A stretch of DNA of 64,000 nt from Ceratobasidium sp. AG-K (lineage: Eukaryota > Basidiomycota > Agaricomycetes > Cantharellales > Ceratobasidiaceae): positions 1,054,001 to 1,118,000 of the forward strand of contig JAWNGF010000003.1 in NCBI GenBank assembly GCA_037039685.1. Direction: 5' to 3'. Position numbers and translations under genes: made by a program. Every line of letters starts with the position of its first letter. Within the stretch, counting starts at the first letter, position 1. The notes beneath the pieces were generated by a model. That model saw only the letters and a list, made by a program, of their open reading frames with translations, was not told the DNA's origin and searched no databases. Positions 25,714-36,888 of the stretch are shown here, piece by piece.

Positions 25714-26947
25714 GGTGATGTGCCGAGCGAATCAGGCTCGTGTTCCCAACCTCAAATGTTCTGGGCTTGGATGCCACATGTAATAATATTTACGTAATAG
25801 GACTCGATAAGCGTGGTTCCAGTGGCGGTTCGTTTGTGATAGAGCTTTGGATCCTTTGATCATTTAACACACGTACTTTGAGACAGTTTCAAGCTAGATC
25901 CTTAATCGGCGTCCCGAACAGAAATAACTGCTCGATACCGAGTGATGAAAACTCGACTCGCTGCTATTGGGGGGAGGGGGGGCTCTGATTTCTAGTTACC
26001 TCTCTGAAGGGTGAGACACCAGGTCCTTATTAATATCCGCTACCTAAATGAATAATTCTTTGCAAACTTGCCTTGGGAATCGGCGCGGTCTGGTTGCTAT
26101 GCTATGCAGTAGGCCTCGACATGGCTATCCGAATCTCGGTGGATCATAAGCTATATGCAGCGTTCATTAGGAGTGTAGCCTACCATTAGTATATTGCCTC
26201 TTGTTGACGCCGGTAGATGCAAACGACTATTGTACGACTACTGTATTCGGAGTTTATGTGGATCAACAGCTGTGTACGGATCTTTTACGATTGCGATATC
26301 CCAGTGTAAGTCGGCTTGAAGCCAACGCTCGCGACAGAATCAATTATATGGTATAAGAACCGGCGGATTCTATGACGCTACAAGAAATCCAAAAGGAAGT
26401 GGAGGTCTGGTAAACTAGGACAAATCCTGTCGGTTAAACTCTTACAGTCTGGGAATCCATAGCGTAGATATTGTTGTAAGTTTGTTGCTCGTGTTTGCGA
26501 CGTCACACTAGCTAGTACTCATCCGGGCGACCTATTGGTCCGAGAGTTTGGCTGCGAACCAGAGGGCAGGTAGACTCCAAGTCTGATGATCATGCGGCTG
26601 TCGACTAGCCAACAGGGCAAATATAATCCCGATCAACCAAAAACTCAGTCAAAGCCATTTAAATAGCACATTTAAACAAGGCTTGAAGCTTATTGTGCAC
26701 GCACTTATAGGGACATATCGGGTAATAGTAGCACCTCTGAGGTAGTTGGTCTCGGAGGCCCAATAGACTTGCGCAGTCTAGTTCTGGATTGTACTTTGGT
26801 ACAATTATAAGCTGTATCCCAGATTCCTGGTGCTAGCTAGCCTAGAATTTCGGTCTTGGTTTGCTCATGCAATTGAAATACATTTACTATGGTATAAGAC
26901 CACGCTTACAGCTATGTTCTCCGACAACTTGTCGCTGCGCTGAAACC
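25714..26947. other. Intergenic region, no gene seen
   Basis: About 1.2 kb, AT-rich, with only short frames. A G-run (ggggggaggggggg) lies near 25969-25982. No repeat pair, tRNA or protein family was recognised. Confidence 0.3.
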
Positions 26948-27873
26948 ATGTCCCAACAAGAGTCTTCCCCCGCCGGTTCCGCCCGAGGTCCTCAAACCCG
27001 TCTGCAGACTCAGTCTGAAGCTGGGTCTAGTAGTACTAATGACGAGCCCATTCCTTCGTTCCGACCCTTTCCCGCTCGTACCCGAGATGCATCCAAGGGC
27101 GACCCTGGGAAGCCATCCGGTGGAACTCAGACTGCAGAGCGAGATTCAACCTCTAGGTTCGCCCGTGGTAGCCCGCATCACACACAAGGTGCAGAGCAGA
27201 GGGTCATCCCATATCCCCGCCCAGCACCAGAAGAGCCGGAACTACCCCAACGGCACCACACGCCCACTCTTCCTGACTTTACCCCTTCCCTGCGGCGGCC
27301 CCTTCTTCGCGATACGCACCTCCTCCTGGCTCACGGGCAGAATTCGCGAGATCGGGTTTTCGCTCAACAAATAACCAAGATACAAATGTAGATCCCCAAC
27401 AGGGAACGAATGCAACTGCTGGGAGCTCGGATTCTCCCGTAGGGCACCTAAGGTAGATTAAATTCCAAACCCTTTACGATCACTAATTATTTATCCCATC
27501 AATAATCCAATAGTGCTTCTCCCATTCAATACTCTCCTTATGCTACACCAGGGCCCCTGACTGCGCGGCCACATACATGCGAGCTCTGTAGTTCGGGCTT
27601 TGCCCGAGCACATGACCTCAAACGACACCTAGACACACACAAGGTCTATCTCCGCTTTTCTGTGCCTCCTTTCATATGGGCTCACTCATTAAAAAGGGAG
27701 AACGACCCCATAAGTGCCCAAACTGTCAACGAGGATTTAGTCGCAAAGACGCGGTACGTCTTTCAGTTCCTGTGCCGTTGCTGGTTCTTAACGCGACTGG
27801 TACTACCCGAACGTAGGTACAGCGTCACTTGCTCCTTACTCACTGTGGTAGTGCTTCAAGCGGCTCGACTTGA
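26948..27873 (+). CDS. C2H2 zinc-finger protein, probable transcription factor
   Basis: Starts MSQQESSPAGSARGPQTRLQ at 26948, followed by a Pro/Ser/Arg-rich disordered region. Two classical fingers occur near the C-terminus. Finger 1 is HTCELCSSGFARAHDLKRHL-DTH (about 27570-27640). Finger 2 is HKCPNCQRGFSRKDA (about 27705-27755), continuing after an intron with a gtacgt donor into VQRHLLLTHCG and ending GSASSGST at 27873. The linker GERPHKCP between fingers is canonical. The middle of the gene is unresolved: coding-like sequence shifts frame between about 27260 and 27310 (later frame RYAPPPGSRAEFARSGFRST), so an additional intron or a base error lies there. Fungal two-finger proteins of this type are usually DNA-binding regulators; targets unknown. 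Confidence 0.7.
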
Positions 27874-28805
27874 GTTTCTGCATAGGATGTTGAAAAATGT
27901 GTATTTTGGCGTTGAATGATGAAATTTTCCACTAGCTCAAGTTACTGATACTACGAGATAAGTACGAGCAAGATTCCATTAAGCCTGGACGATTCCACAA
28001 CCCTATCACTGATGACTGGATCCACGAAAGTAGTCAACAAATAGTGGGGTTGATTAGCGGCAATGCATGGCGAACGACTAAGCAGACTCTGGCATATATG
28101 CAGTGCAATATGAATCAGGACGAACACACTAGCTGAACGAGTCCTGGCTTCCGGGCTAAGCGAGCTCCAGATGCAACCCTCCCTCAGCAAGCACTGTGCT
28201 CCATTGCATAGCTGGATGCTTCAGTAAGGCGTCTCAATCTAGTACTCATGCCTCTCGTTATCTCATTACAACCGCCCAGAATTCCGTAAGCACCTTGTGC
28301 TGTTTGGTTTATGGCGGCATGGACGAATGGGGACTTATGACGAGGCGGGTAATTTCCCCAAGCAGTCCCGGTCATGACTTTATGAACAACACTTTGTGTT
28401 TGGGTCTGCACTGGTATGATATTGGCTTTAAAGTTTGATCAGTGGCGTTTTAAGGTGAGATATAAGGGTTCCTGGTGGAGTGTGTTATATTTGCGTGCTT
28501 TCCCGACGACTCAATGACCAGGTTGAACCCCGTTTGTACGGACGATCCTTAAGGAGTGAGTTTCTTGCTCAACCGCCCTTCAAAATGAGAGGGCTATGAA
28601 ACTAGATAGGAAAAAGCAACCGGCGACCTAAACTGGTCACAAGGTACAAACAAAGTTGGTTTTTCAATCATGGGATAGATCCAGATATGTAAGGTACAAC
28701 CCACCGCCCGAGTGGAAAAGTGCTCGACATCAATTAGGAGCCAAAGAAGTGCACTGAAGGATTATCACAGCACAAACTGGAACAATACATGCGCTTACAA
28801 GACGT
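27874..28805. other. Intergenic region between convergent gene ends
   Basis: About 930 bases between the 3' ends of the zinc-finger and ferrochelatase genes. Frames are short and overlapping, with no family signal. Nothing else recognised. Confidence 0.3.
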
Positions 28806-30338
28806 CTAGGAAAAGCTATGGAACCAGGCCTTTTGCTCCCCGCAAGTTTTATTAGTACACCCCGGGCATCGGAGCTGCATTTGAATGCTCGACGAGCCCC
28901 CGCTTGTTAAATGTGTGGCCGCAATATCTGCCAGTGCCCGAATAAAAGTCGGTGATCCATTCAATGATTCGGCTCGTTGGATGTTCATTCCAAGCTGAGT
29001 TCAAGCAAGAAAAATTAGTCAGCACGTTACAACTCGAGGAACGTTCAACTGCACCTCTTTTCCCTCTCTAACATATTCGAGATCTAGTTCATAGAGTGTT
29101 TCGATATGATCGCTCGTAAAAGCCACAGGCACTAAAACCACGTTCTTTCGACCCAGCTTCGCGAGCCCGTGGATAGCTTGCTGTGTCTGCTGGCCCATCC
29201 ATGCTGACGGGCCAACCTGTATGTACGGTTAGATATGCATATAATTGAAGAAACCAGCCAGGTTCACCTGCGATTGCCACACAAGCCTATATGGCCAATC
29301 TCCAAGTTCTCGCATGACCTCCCCCACAGTCATAGCCACCTCACTGACGTATGGATCGCCTCTGTTGACAACACTCATAGGGAGTGAATGAGCGGAGAAC
29401 AAGATTACAGGTCTATCGGTGTCTTTCCCTTCCCAATTTATACCTTGCTCTCGCAAACCAGGCTGAAACTTGTCCAGCGCGCCGCGTACATTCTCGACAA
29501 TTGCCTGAACAAATCCAGGATGGGTGGCCCATCGATCGATGACGCTCCATTGAATATGATCTTGTCCGTGGTGAGACGGAAATCCGGACGAAGATACTGA
29601 GCGACGATATAGCTCGTTGAGACTGGATCCTGTGGTAGAGCAGCTATATTGTGGATACTGCGTGAATGCCACAGCACGTTTGACACCATCCCGTTGCAGC
29701 TCAGCCAGAGTGACCTCGGTTAGTGGCTGCGCGTACCTAGTCAGAGAATGAAGTGAGTTAGACCATAGGATATATTGATGATGCCTACGTACCTGAACAT
29801 TATATAGCTTTTATGGGGGGCAGTCTTGGGAGAAAGTTCGTCCAGAAGCTTTGCCATTTCTTCGCCCTGGTACCGAGACCACCTCAGAATAGGGCTCCCA
29901 CCTCCAATTGCGGCATATTGCTCCTTGATACTGGGGGTACGCCGCTTAGCAATCCATGGCGCCAATAGTTTTTGCATGGGAAGGGGAATGAGGTCCCCGT
30001 CATGAAATAACCTTGATAGGAATGGGTGAACTTCGTCTAGCTGTATTATAGTCAGTTCTACTGTATCAGATACATATAAATGCTTACATCTATTGGGCCG
30101 CCCATGTTCATCATCACAATGGCTAGTGCTACGTGTCAGATTTGGTGTGGATGTTGACGAAGTAGGTTTACCTGTAGGCCTACAATTTTGCGTCAGGCTG
30201 TCTCTTGGAACCATGGCGCAAAGCTTACCCTGTTTTCTCGTTGCGTACTTTGTCGACCAAAGTAGCCAAAGTCCTCCTCAAGGGTGCACCAGATACGAAG
30301 CTTGAGCACAATACCCGCCTAGAAAGTGTGGCCGACAT
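28806..30338 (-). CDS. HEM15: Ferrochelatase, mitochondrial, with 2Fe-2S ligands
   Basis: Inserts ferrous iron into protoporphyrin IX, the last step of haem synthesis, on the matrix side of the inner mitochondrial membrane. The start at 30338 gives a typical presequence ([27 protein letters not shown]). The core begins [14 protein letters not shown] and [20 protein letters not shown], then [40 protein letters not shown] contains the Cys equivalent to the first cluster ligand of the human enzyme. [19 protein letters not shown] holds the catalytic His. The last exons give [31 protein letters not shown] and the C-terminal [16 protein letters not shown], with three Cys in the C-x2-C-x4-C spacing of the 2Fe-2S site. 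About seven introns; divergent from MRP51. Confidence 0.95.
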
Positions 30339-30818
30339 TTTACCAAGAAAGTTTGAGGGAGAAACGAATCAAATGTTGCTTGCGCCGCGGAGCTGGTCGA
30401 AATATGCAAATGCACGAGATGGCTTGGCGGGTGACGTCACTCGAAACCGCCTCAGATCAGATCGTTGACACTGGGAAATAATGGGATATTTCAACTAGTG
30501 AGGGTTAGCAAATTGATTATCTTGTTGGACTGACAGACGCGTATAAATGGCGAAAGGAGGGTACAACGTGAGACTTGATTGACAATCCAGGACGGCATAG
30601 AGTCACGTGTCAAAAAGAACTGACTCCCATCCCTGCCTTTGGTGATCTCTTTCAGGCAAGGTATGCTGCTGGTAGTATCACTACGATCCATAAACTGATC
30701 TAAACCCCCATGACAGTCCTGGTGATATTGGTCTCGGACCTTGAAACTAGGGGTGGTGAGTTTTTTAATCGTTGGTTGATACGAATCCAAATTTGACCGG
30801 CCCACCTCAAGAGACGAA
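30339..30818. promoter_or_regulatory. Shared promoter region, HEM15 / MRP51
   Basis: 480 bases between two divergent starts of mitochondrial-protein genes. A CACGTG hexamer lies at 30604-30609 and a TATA-like run (gcgtataaatgg) near 30540. Co-regulation is inferred from layout alone. Confidence 0.45.
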
Positions 30819-32138
30819 ATGTCGACCTCAGTCGCTCCATCAGCCTTCTCATCCCTCCTTCGCCGCTCTAAATTTGCATCATACGACCCAGCCATCAACC
30901 AAGCCTACACTAGCTATGGGGGATTCGCTTATCGAGGTCACTGGGGAACCAAACGTGATCTCCCTCCCAAACGCAAACACAAAGTCCCCGATCCTTTGGT
31001 CTCCTCCTCAGGTGGGAGAGGAAGTGCTCGCAGAAACCCTGTAGCCTTTATCGCTGCACTCGATTCTGCTGAAGGCCAGACGGAATGGAAGTCCGCAGAG
31101 AAGGACGTCCGATGGTTGCGAAGGCTCGAGGAACTTGGGTCGGGCACACACCTGAATGACATGAGTGCTTGGAGCAAGCGCGTAGGAAGCTCGGGAGGGC
31201 GGGTGATTGGCGACGTAGATTCCGAGTTCGGCTCTGCAGACTCGGCCAAGAATTCGAGTCAACAAATGACAAGTGCATTGCCAAACACACAGGCCATGTC
31301 CGAGCGACAGTTCAAGTCTTATATCGCCAAACTACGAGCCCAACGCGCAGATTTCCACGAGTTCCTGCAAAAAAATGGAGTTGCTCAACCAGAAGAGGGA
31401 AGCAAGCTACAGTCGGTGCCCATGTACGCCCTCGCTCAAGAACCAACCACGTATCACACTCGGTTCTTGGCCCACAAAAACCAAGAGGCCGCAGTCCAAC
31501 CAACATCGAGCACTCTGACTCCCCTCCCACATCCCTCTGGTGGACTCGACTACCTCAACCCCACCCCCCTTATGAGCCAATTGCTCTACCCGAACCCCGT
31601 CAGGGGCCGATACATCCAACCTCCCGATAACAAATCATCCCGATTCGGCCCTGGGCAAAAATACGAAAGCCATGCGCTTGTCAGTATAGCTGGAAACAGT
31701 GCAAACCTTGTACAAGACGAATCTAGTGCGGCGGTTCGACCGGTGGATTGGCACAAATTAGTCGAGCGGAACTTTTCTCAACCATTGGAGCAACCGACGA
31801 GCGTGTATCGGGTAGAGAGGGTGGAGCTATTCCAGGTTCCGGGTGTAGTTGGCAAATCGCGCCAGAATATCGAAGGTGCCGATATTAGGATACGTGCACG
31901 GGACTGGTCAAAACGTCAACAGGATCGGCCGAATCCCCATCGACCAGGTACATTCAAATACGCATCGCATGAAGACACTCGTACGACCGACAATACCCCC
32001 GTATCCATGAGGGCCAACCGCAGTTCGTCTATCAACTCTCTCGAAAGTACAGGGCAGCGCGAGGAGAGCAGCCAAGCCATGATGTCGCTTCTCGATACGC
32101 TTCTGGCCGCCGCTCCCAACCCCGACAAGAAAACGTAG
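30819..32138 (+). CDS. MRP51: Mitochondrial small-subunit ribosomal protein, Mrp51-like
   Basis: A single uninterrupted frame of 439 codons. The start FSSLLRRSKFASYDPAINQA followed by YRGHWGTKRDLPPKRKH resembles the N-terminus of fungal Mrp51 proteins, where a short Leu-Leu-Arg-x-Ser-Arg/Lys stretch precedes a Gly-Asp/His-Trp-Gly-Leu/Thr-Lys-Arg box. VAFIAALDSAEGQTEWKSAE and KDVRWLRRLEELGSGTHLN fit the next conserved block. The N-terminus has the basic, Ser-rich character of a matrix targeting signal. The C-terminal third (DIRIRARDWSKRQQDRPNPH) is basic. Mrp51 is a fungal mitoribosome protein of the 37S subunit that helps start translation of some mitochondrial mRNAs. The absence of introns is unusual beside its intron-rich neighbours. 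Confidence 0.75.
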   Translation: MSTSVAPSAFSSLLRRSKFASYDPAINQAYTSYGGFAYRGHWGTKRDLPPKRKHKVPDPLVSSSGGRGSARRNPVAFIAALDSAEGQTEWKSAEKDVRWLRRLEELGSGTHLNDMSAWSKRVGSSGGRVIGDVDSEFGSADSAKNSSQQMTSALPNTQAMSERQFKSYIAKLRAQRADFHEFLQKNGVAQPEEGSKLQSVPMYALAQEPTTYHTRFLAHKNQEAAVQPTSSTLTPLPHPSGGLDYLNPTPLMSQLLYPNPVRGRYIQPPDNKSSRFGPGQKYESHALVSIAGNSANLVQDESSAAVRPVDWHKLVERNFSQPLEQPTSVYRVERVELFQVPGVVGKSRQNIEGADIRIRARDWSKRQQDRPNPHRPGTFKYASHEDTRTTDNTPVSMRANRSSSINSLESTGQREESSQAMMSLLDTLLAAAPNPDKKT

Positions 32139-32326
32139 ATGTTTTATTTCAATACTGGTTCCAATGTTTTTAGAGTCGCTGCTTGAAATCACACATAAAT
32201 TCTCCAACCCCTCTACGAAATAAGTGTGCGGGTAATAAAAAAAAATGACATGAATTATCAAATGAATCAGTTATGAACAGGATTGAAACACATTCAGCCG
32301 GAGTCCAATGTATGCGCTTCACAGCC

Positions 32327-34036
32327 TCATTCAAGTACCCAGTCCCTCCTCTTCTTCAGAGCCACAAGTCCTGTTGAAGATGATATTACTATCTCCGGGA
32401 TGCGACGCGCCTTGCCTGGCCGCCCCCTAGACTTTGGTTTGTTTCCCTTGGATACTACAGCTCTAGTACCAATTATTTGGTAAAAATCGATCGTGTCTTG
32501 GTTGGCAGCCACGGCAACATGTTGGTTCCGGTTATACTCGGACCTAAAGAATGAAGCCAGCTCTTTGGTCCCGAATATATCCACGTCGGCTCGTAAAGAC
32601 AGCGCGCTCATCGAAGCAGGCAGATGCATTACTTCATTAGGAAGTTCAAATGTAGTGTTCACGGGGGTAGTAGGTGTAGATATCGTTCCTCCCAGAGTGG
32701 ATGATGTCCGAGTCGGGTCTGGACCCGCCTGTCGCCAAGATAGACCCCAAACGTTGAGGTACGACGGAGAGCGTGCCCGGCTCGTAGGAAATATGAGTGG
32801 GTTCTCGGCGCCAGTGGGCATAATGCATTCTACCAAGTCCGGTCCAGGAGTTTCGGTTTCTCTCTTGTTCTCATTGAGGGTCATCTGAATTGGCTGACTT
32901 TCGCTTCGCGAGCGATGTTTGTGGCGTTTTGTATCTCCCTGTGTTATCACCATGCCGCCGGTACAACTAGCCGCTCGGGCTTCGCGGTGCGGGATGTATT
33001 GGTCGCCGGCTCGTGAAAGGGCTGAAGGCAATCGTGCTATACCATCTTGGGTATCGGCTTTGGGTGACGCGAAGATAGAAGAAAACAGTTTAGACTTAAG
33101 CGTGCCTCGTCGATGCAAATTATCGAGTCCTGTTGTTTCGGGTCTTCCCGTGTCGCTTGAGTTGTCAGAGCTTAGCCAAAGGGCAGGTAGTAGAGCTTGT
33201 GGCGCTGGAAGCGGGGCTAGTCAAAGTGAGCCGATTCAGCTCGCATACCCTTGCACCCCAAATAAAACACAAGCATACTCGCTTTGAAGGCCTTTCCAAG
33301 GTACCCAAATGATGTATTTCGCTTCTTTGTTGATCTTGGTACTGGTGGCATATTCTCGTCTTGTTGCCTGGCGAAATCCCTACGAAACTTGGGAGGTTCA
33401 GGAGTTGGGCTCGGCACATGTGGAATGTTTCCACCCCGACGTAAGATTCGAGAAATACTAATGCTAGTTGTGGAGCCACGAATGACGGTAGGAGTAGACG
33501 GAGGTGAAGGGAATTCCTTTAAGATATCCCAAGGCGAACGGAGAGCTGGCCCACATTCCCCAACAGGAGACTTAGGGGTGCTTGAAGCAGTAACTGGATT
33601 TCCGATTGTCCTCGACTCGCTTGGTATTCTATCCAAGTTGAGCGCTGGCGGGCGGCGTCGGCTGGGGGTAGTGCGGAGTCGTGAACGCCCCAGACCGGAA
33701 ATCCTATCGAGTTCAGGCGAGAGTCGCGAAACAATAGGCTTCGATTCGGCAAAAGCATGCCTAGTGGCCAGTTTATAGAGAAACAATAGTATACGGTTAA
33801 TCTACTCACCACCAGATTTCATTAGGGGACGGTTGAGTTTCGGATATACCTCGTGAAGGAGTTCCCCCGTCTTCGCCATACGGCTCATGAGAGCTTATGC
33901 TCTTCATGCTCTGTACCGAGTCTCTGCACAGGTATGCGAGGATGTGTCCCGAGTCACAGCTGCTTGAGAGCCGCCGAGGGGATTTAGAAGAACCGACAGA
34001 GGGTAGGAGACCAGCGGATCGGGTAGTGGAATCCAT
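32327..34036 (-). CDS. Disordered Ser/Pro/Arg-rich protein, unrecognised
   Basis: Three exons. Exon 1 starts at ATG 34036 (MDSTTRSAGLLPSVGSSKSP) and ends ETQPSPNEIWW at about 33808. A short intron with a gtgagt donor joins in frame to HAFAESKPIVSRLSPELDRI. A second short intron near 33210-33250 (donor gtatgc) leads to the last exon, which runs through LHRRGTLKSKLFSSIFASPK to GLVALKKRRDWVLE. A possibly folded patch is MSALSLRADVDIFGTKELAS and FFRSEYNRNQHVAVAANQ. A hydrophobic stretch (KASMLVFYLGC) is too short to be a clear membrane segment. The basic cluster GNKPKSRGRPGKARR looks like a nuclear localisation or AT-hook-like sequence (RGRPGKARR). Function unknown. Confidence 0.6.
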
Positions 34037-34331
34037 AAATGAGAGTCGCTGTTGGTTTCCAGGTTTGTACCAGCTCTAGTTGTGGTGTTGTGCAATTTTG
34101 TCGATTGGTCTATACCACTGTTGTCGGCTTTGTTAGTTGGTGATGGCCGTCGTTCTTGGCTGGTCACAACATAGGGGTTTCTTCTAATCAACCGATGCCG
34201 CACAGCCACTGATCCGCACGTAAATATATGCCGCCCTCTGATGACGCTATATTCGAGTACTATTTAAGAACACTATATACGGATGTCCGTCGTTGACAAT
34301 TGGGTCCATCATATTATCAATACAATACACG

Positions 34332-36439
34332 CTATTTGTTGTTTATGCTTGACGCAAAACCAACTCGCCCACTCTCCCCGTAATCGTAAATTGAATACCC
34401 TGGGACAGGCAAATCCGCGTCAGCAATTGTACCTAGGGGTGCGGGTATTGATTTAAACTTACAGCTTTTCAAAAATTCATCCCCTATGACTGCAAAATCA
34501 TCGGGAAACCCATCTGGCAATCCAAGAACCCCTCCCATACAGTGATCAGACTTGGCCCCAACACGGCCAAGATTGAAGTCCCAGCCGTGGATGTCAAACA
34601 AGGTCGTATGTGGGTGAAACTGAAAGGAAACGTTCAATTGAGCCGAACAAGGGTACGTCCAGAAGCCCTCGTTGAATTGCTCAGCCGGTCTTGCCCCTGG
34701 GATTTGACTATACAAGAGTTCTGCTACCCGCATAGGTAAGTATACTAGAGCTGACCCAGTGTCGATTGCAGCAGTAATGACAGTGTTTTGGACGCTTTTG
34801 CCATCTATGCTAAAACCTGTCACTGAGACAGCCCAGTAGGTCTGCGTTTGAATATAAGAGTTGCGGCCAGTAGTATTACATTCAGCGTACCTTGGATTGA
34901 AGGGGTACCCAATATATCTGTCCGCGAAACTTGGCCTCATCTACGCAACCTAGACATAACTAGTCCGATGGAAGAAGTGAAACCAGTGTGATTGCTAGTT
35001 AGAGTCAACTCTTTACCTCGGAGCCTACTTTTTCCCCTCGAGTCAAATGCACACCAAACATGGGAAGCTTCAATTGGCTGGATAAGAGCAGCTCTTCGAA
35101 GAAAGTGGGTTGTTTCATCACCGAGATGGCTCCGAATGCCAGTCCTAGGAGACCAGAGGCAGGCGAGCCACGAATCTCATCTGATACATAGTTTACCGCC
35201 CCGAAATACTGGGTTCGAACAAGCAGTTCGTCTATTCCAACAGAATCGCGAGCAACAACACCTTCGACCCAGCCCGATCCCTAGTACCGTTTAAGCCGAG
35301 CCCTTACGAAGGTGTATAAGTAACTTACGTATGCAGCTCTGAATTCTTGATTGGTCGCCTGATAAGTTGGACTTAACTCGGGTTTGAATTGTTCATTGTT
35401 GCAATCAGTGCATTGGACCGGGATCTACCGGAATTCAGTGCAATTCGATTCAACAAACATATGCGTACCCAAAGGTCCGCGCTCCCGGTGTCGATATCTA
35501 CTAGGAGCTCTTGAGGCGGGAACCCGAATTTTAACGAGCCATAGTAGGCAAGGTCCCAGCTCCCAACCACAAAATCAGTTAGAGGTACGTGCGCGTCCTT
35601 CTTACCATTGCGGTGAGGCGTAGGCCCATGGTCTGATAACCCTACACCGGGGACCGAGCGCTGCTCTACATTGGAATCTCTCCTGGCGGTTTCCCGTTCG
35701 GTACTAGTTTCGTTGAGAGATAAACTATCGCAGTCGAATCCGAACGGATTGTCCGCTAGTTGACCAGAACATCTGCGCTTTCCTAGGGGGGAAGGAGCGA
35801 GAGGATCGAAAGGTATAAAGGTACCGCCAGCTAAGATTCGCAGCATCGTGCTATCATTGTGGGCAGCTACGGGCATGTCATCGAGTTAATTCCGTCCAGA
35901 AATCGTGCCCCCATTACGTACCATCAGTCACAATGGCCTCATCACTAACTTCGCCACCGAGCCTGTTCCCTTCGCTCGCCTGAGCTGTACGACCGCTATC
36001 AGCAACACTAAGTCCATCACTCTTAGGAAGGGCAGGCATGACGTCTCTAACGACAAAATTCTGGCCACTACTACTCCCTTTGAAGATCTCCACCGCGTAT
36101 CGATACTTTGATAGAATACTGGGAATTTCGGAAGTCTGAATCACGAACAATAGTTGCCACATGTTCAGCACGATATGGTTAGCTAGAATCATTCAAGGTA
36201 CTTGCCGCGATGTGAGCGTCGAAGACTCTGTTGTCAAGAGCAGGCGCAGCATCGATAGGGGGTCGTTGGCGGAACGAGCGTCTGATAGGAATACGAGTTC
36301 CACCATGAGGTATATGCGCTCTAGCGGGTGGGATCAACGAAAGAAACCCCAATAGCAGAGCCAAAATAGAAAGCGTCCCGGTGGATTCATCGCGCGCCGA
36401 GTCGGTCGACGGAGAGCGGACAGGGGAGTGGCGAATCAA
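34332..36439 (-). CDS. Secreted pepsin-like aspartic protease (A1 family)
   Basis: Both active-site motifs are present: VDIDTGSADLWV near 35465-35500 and AAIDTGSALVYLP near 34740-34770. Between them lie CNNEQFKPELSPTYQ, SGWVEGVVARDSVGIDELLV, YFGAVNYVSDEIRGSPASGL and LGLAFGAISV, as expected for the A1 fold. Cys pairs occur at CNN/CTD, RYAEC, YPCS and HCMG. The mature end is GYSIYDYGESGRVGFASSIN. The N-terminus has a signal-peptide-like core (LSILALLLGFLSLIPPARA) followed by a basic pro-region. However, the open frame containing it has no ATG: the first possible codon at 36439-36437 is TTG, so the true start is unresolved (a 5' exon or a base error). The long, Ser-rich propeptide region (about 35560-36190) is unusual for the family. 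Confidence 0.85.
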
Positions 36440-36888
36440 TCAGGGTCTCGAAACAGGGACAAAATTGTGTCCGGAAGGTGCTTAAGTAGAGCTCGTGACA
36501 CGAAAAAGGCAAATTGCCCCATGCATCATCTAGACATTTCTTTCAGAAGAAGCTTCGGGCCTCGATCTGGTTCTTGTGGTTAAGCCGCAAGCCGCTGTCA
36601 GGATTGCCTGGTTGGAAAAAAGAATGTGGCAAGTGTCAGTCTAGACCTTGTTTGAGTGGGGAAACACTTCTCACGACGAGCATGCGGCTGATTTTAGGCG
36701 TGTTCCAGTCCAACAGACCACCGGAGCTCGTACCAGGGGTACACGTGAGGAGGGGCGTACAATGATATAAAGCTGGACTAGATTCCACCCAGGCAACCCT
36801 CCATTCACCCGTCCTCTCCGGAACTTGATACTCTCCAGCTGACTCTTAATCAACGGTGCTTCCTAATACTTATATTCATCTGCCCTTA

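Noticed and set aside
25969..25982. G-run as possible quadruplex
   Set aside because: Only two long G tracts separated by one base; too few separate tracts to argue for a defined structure or function.
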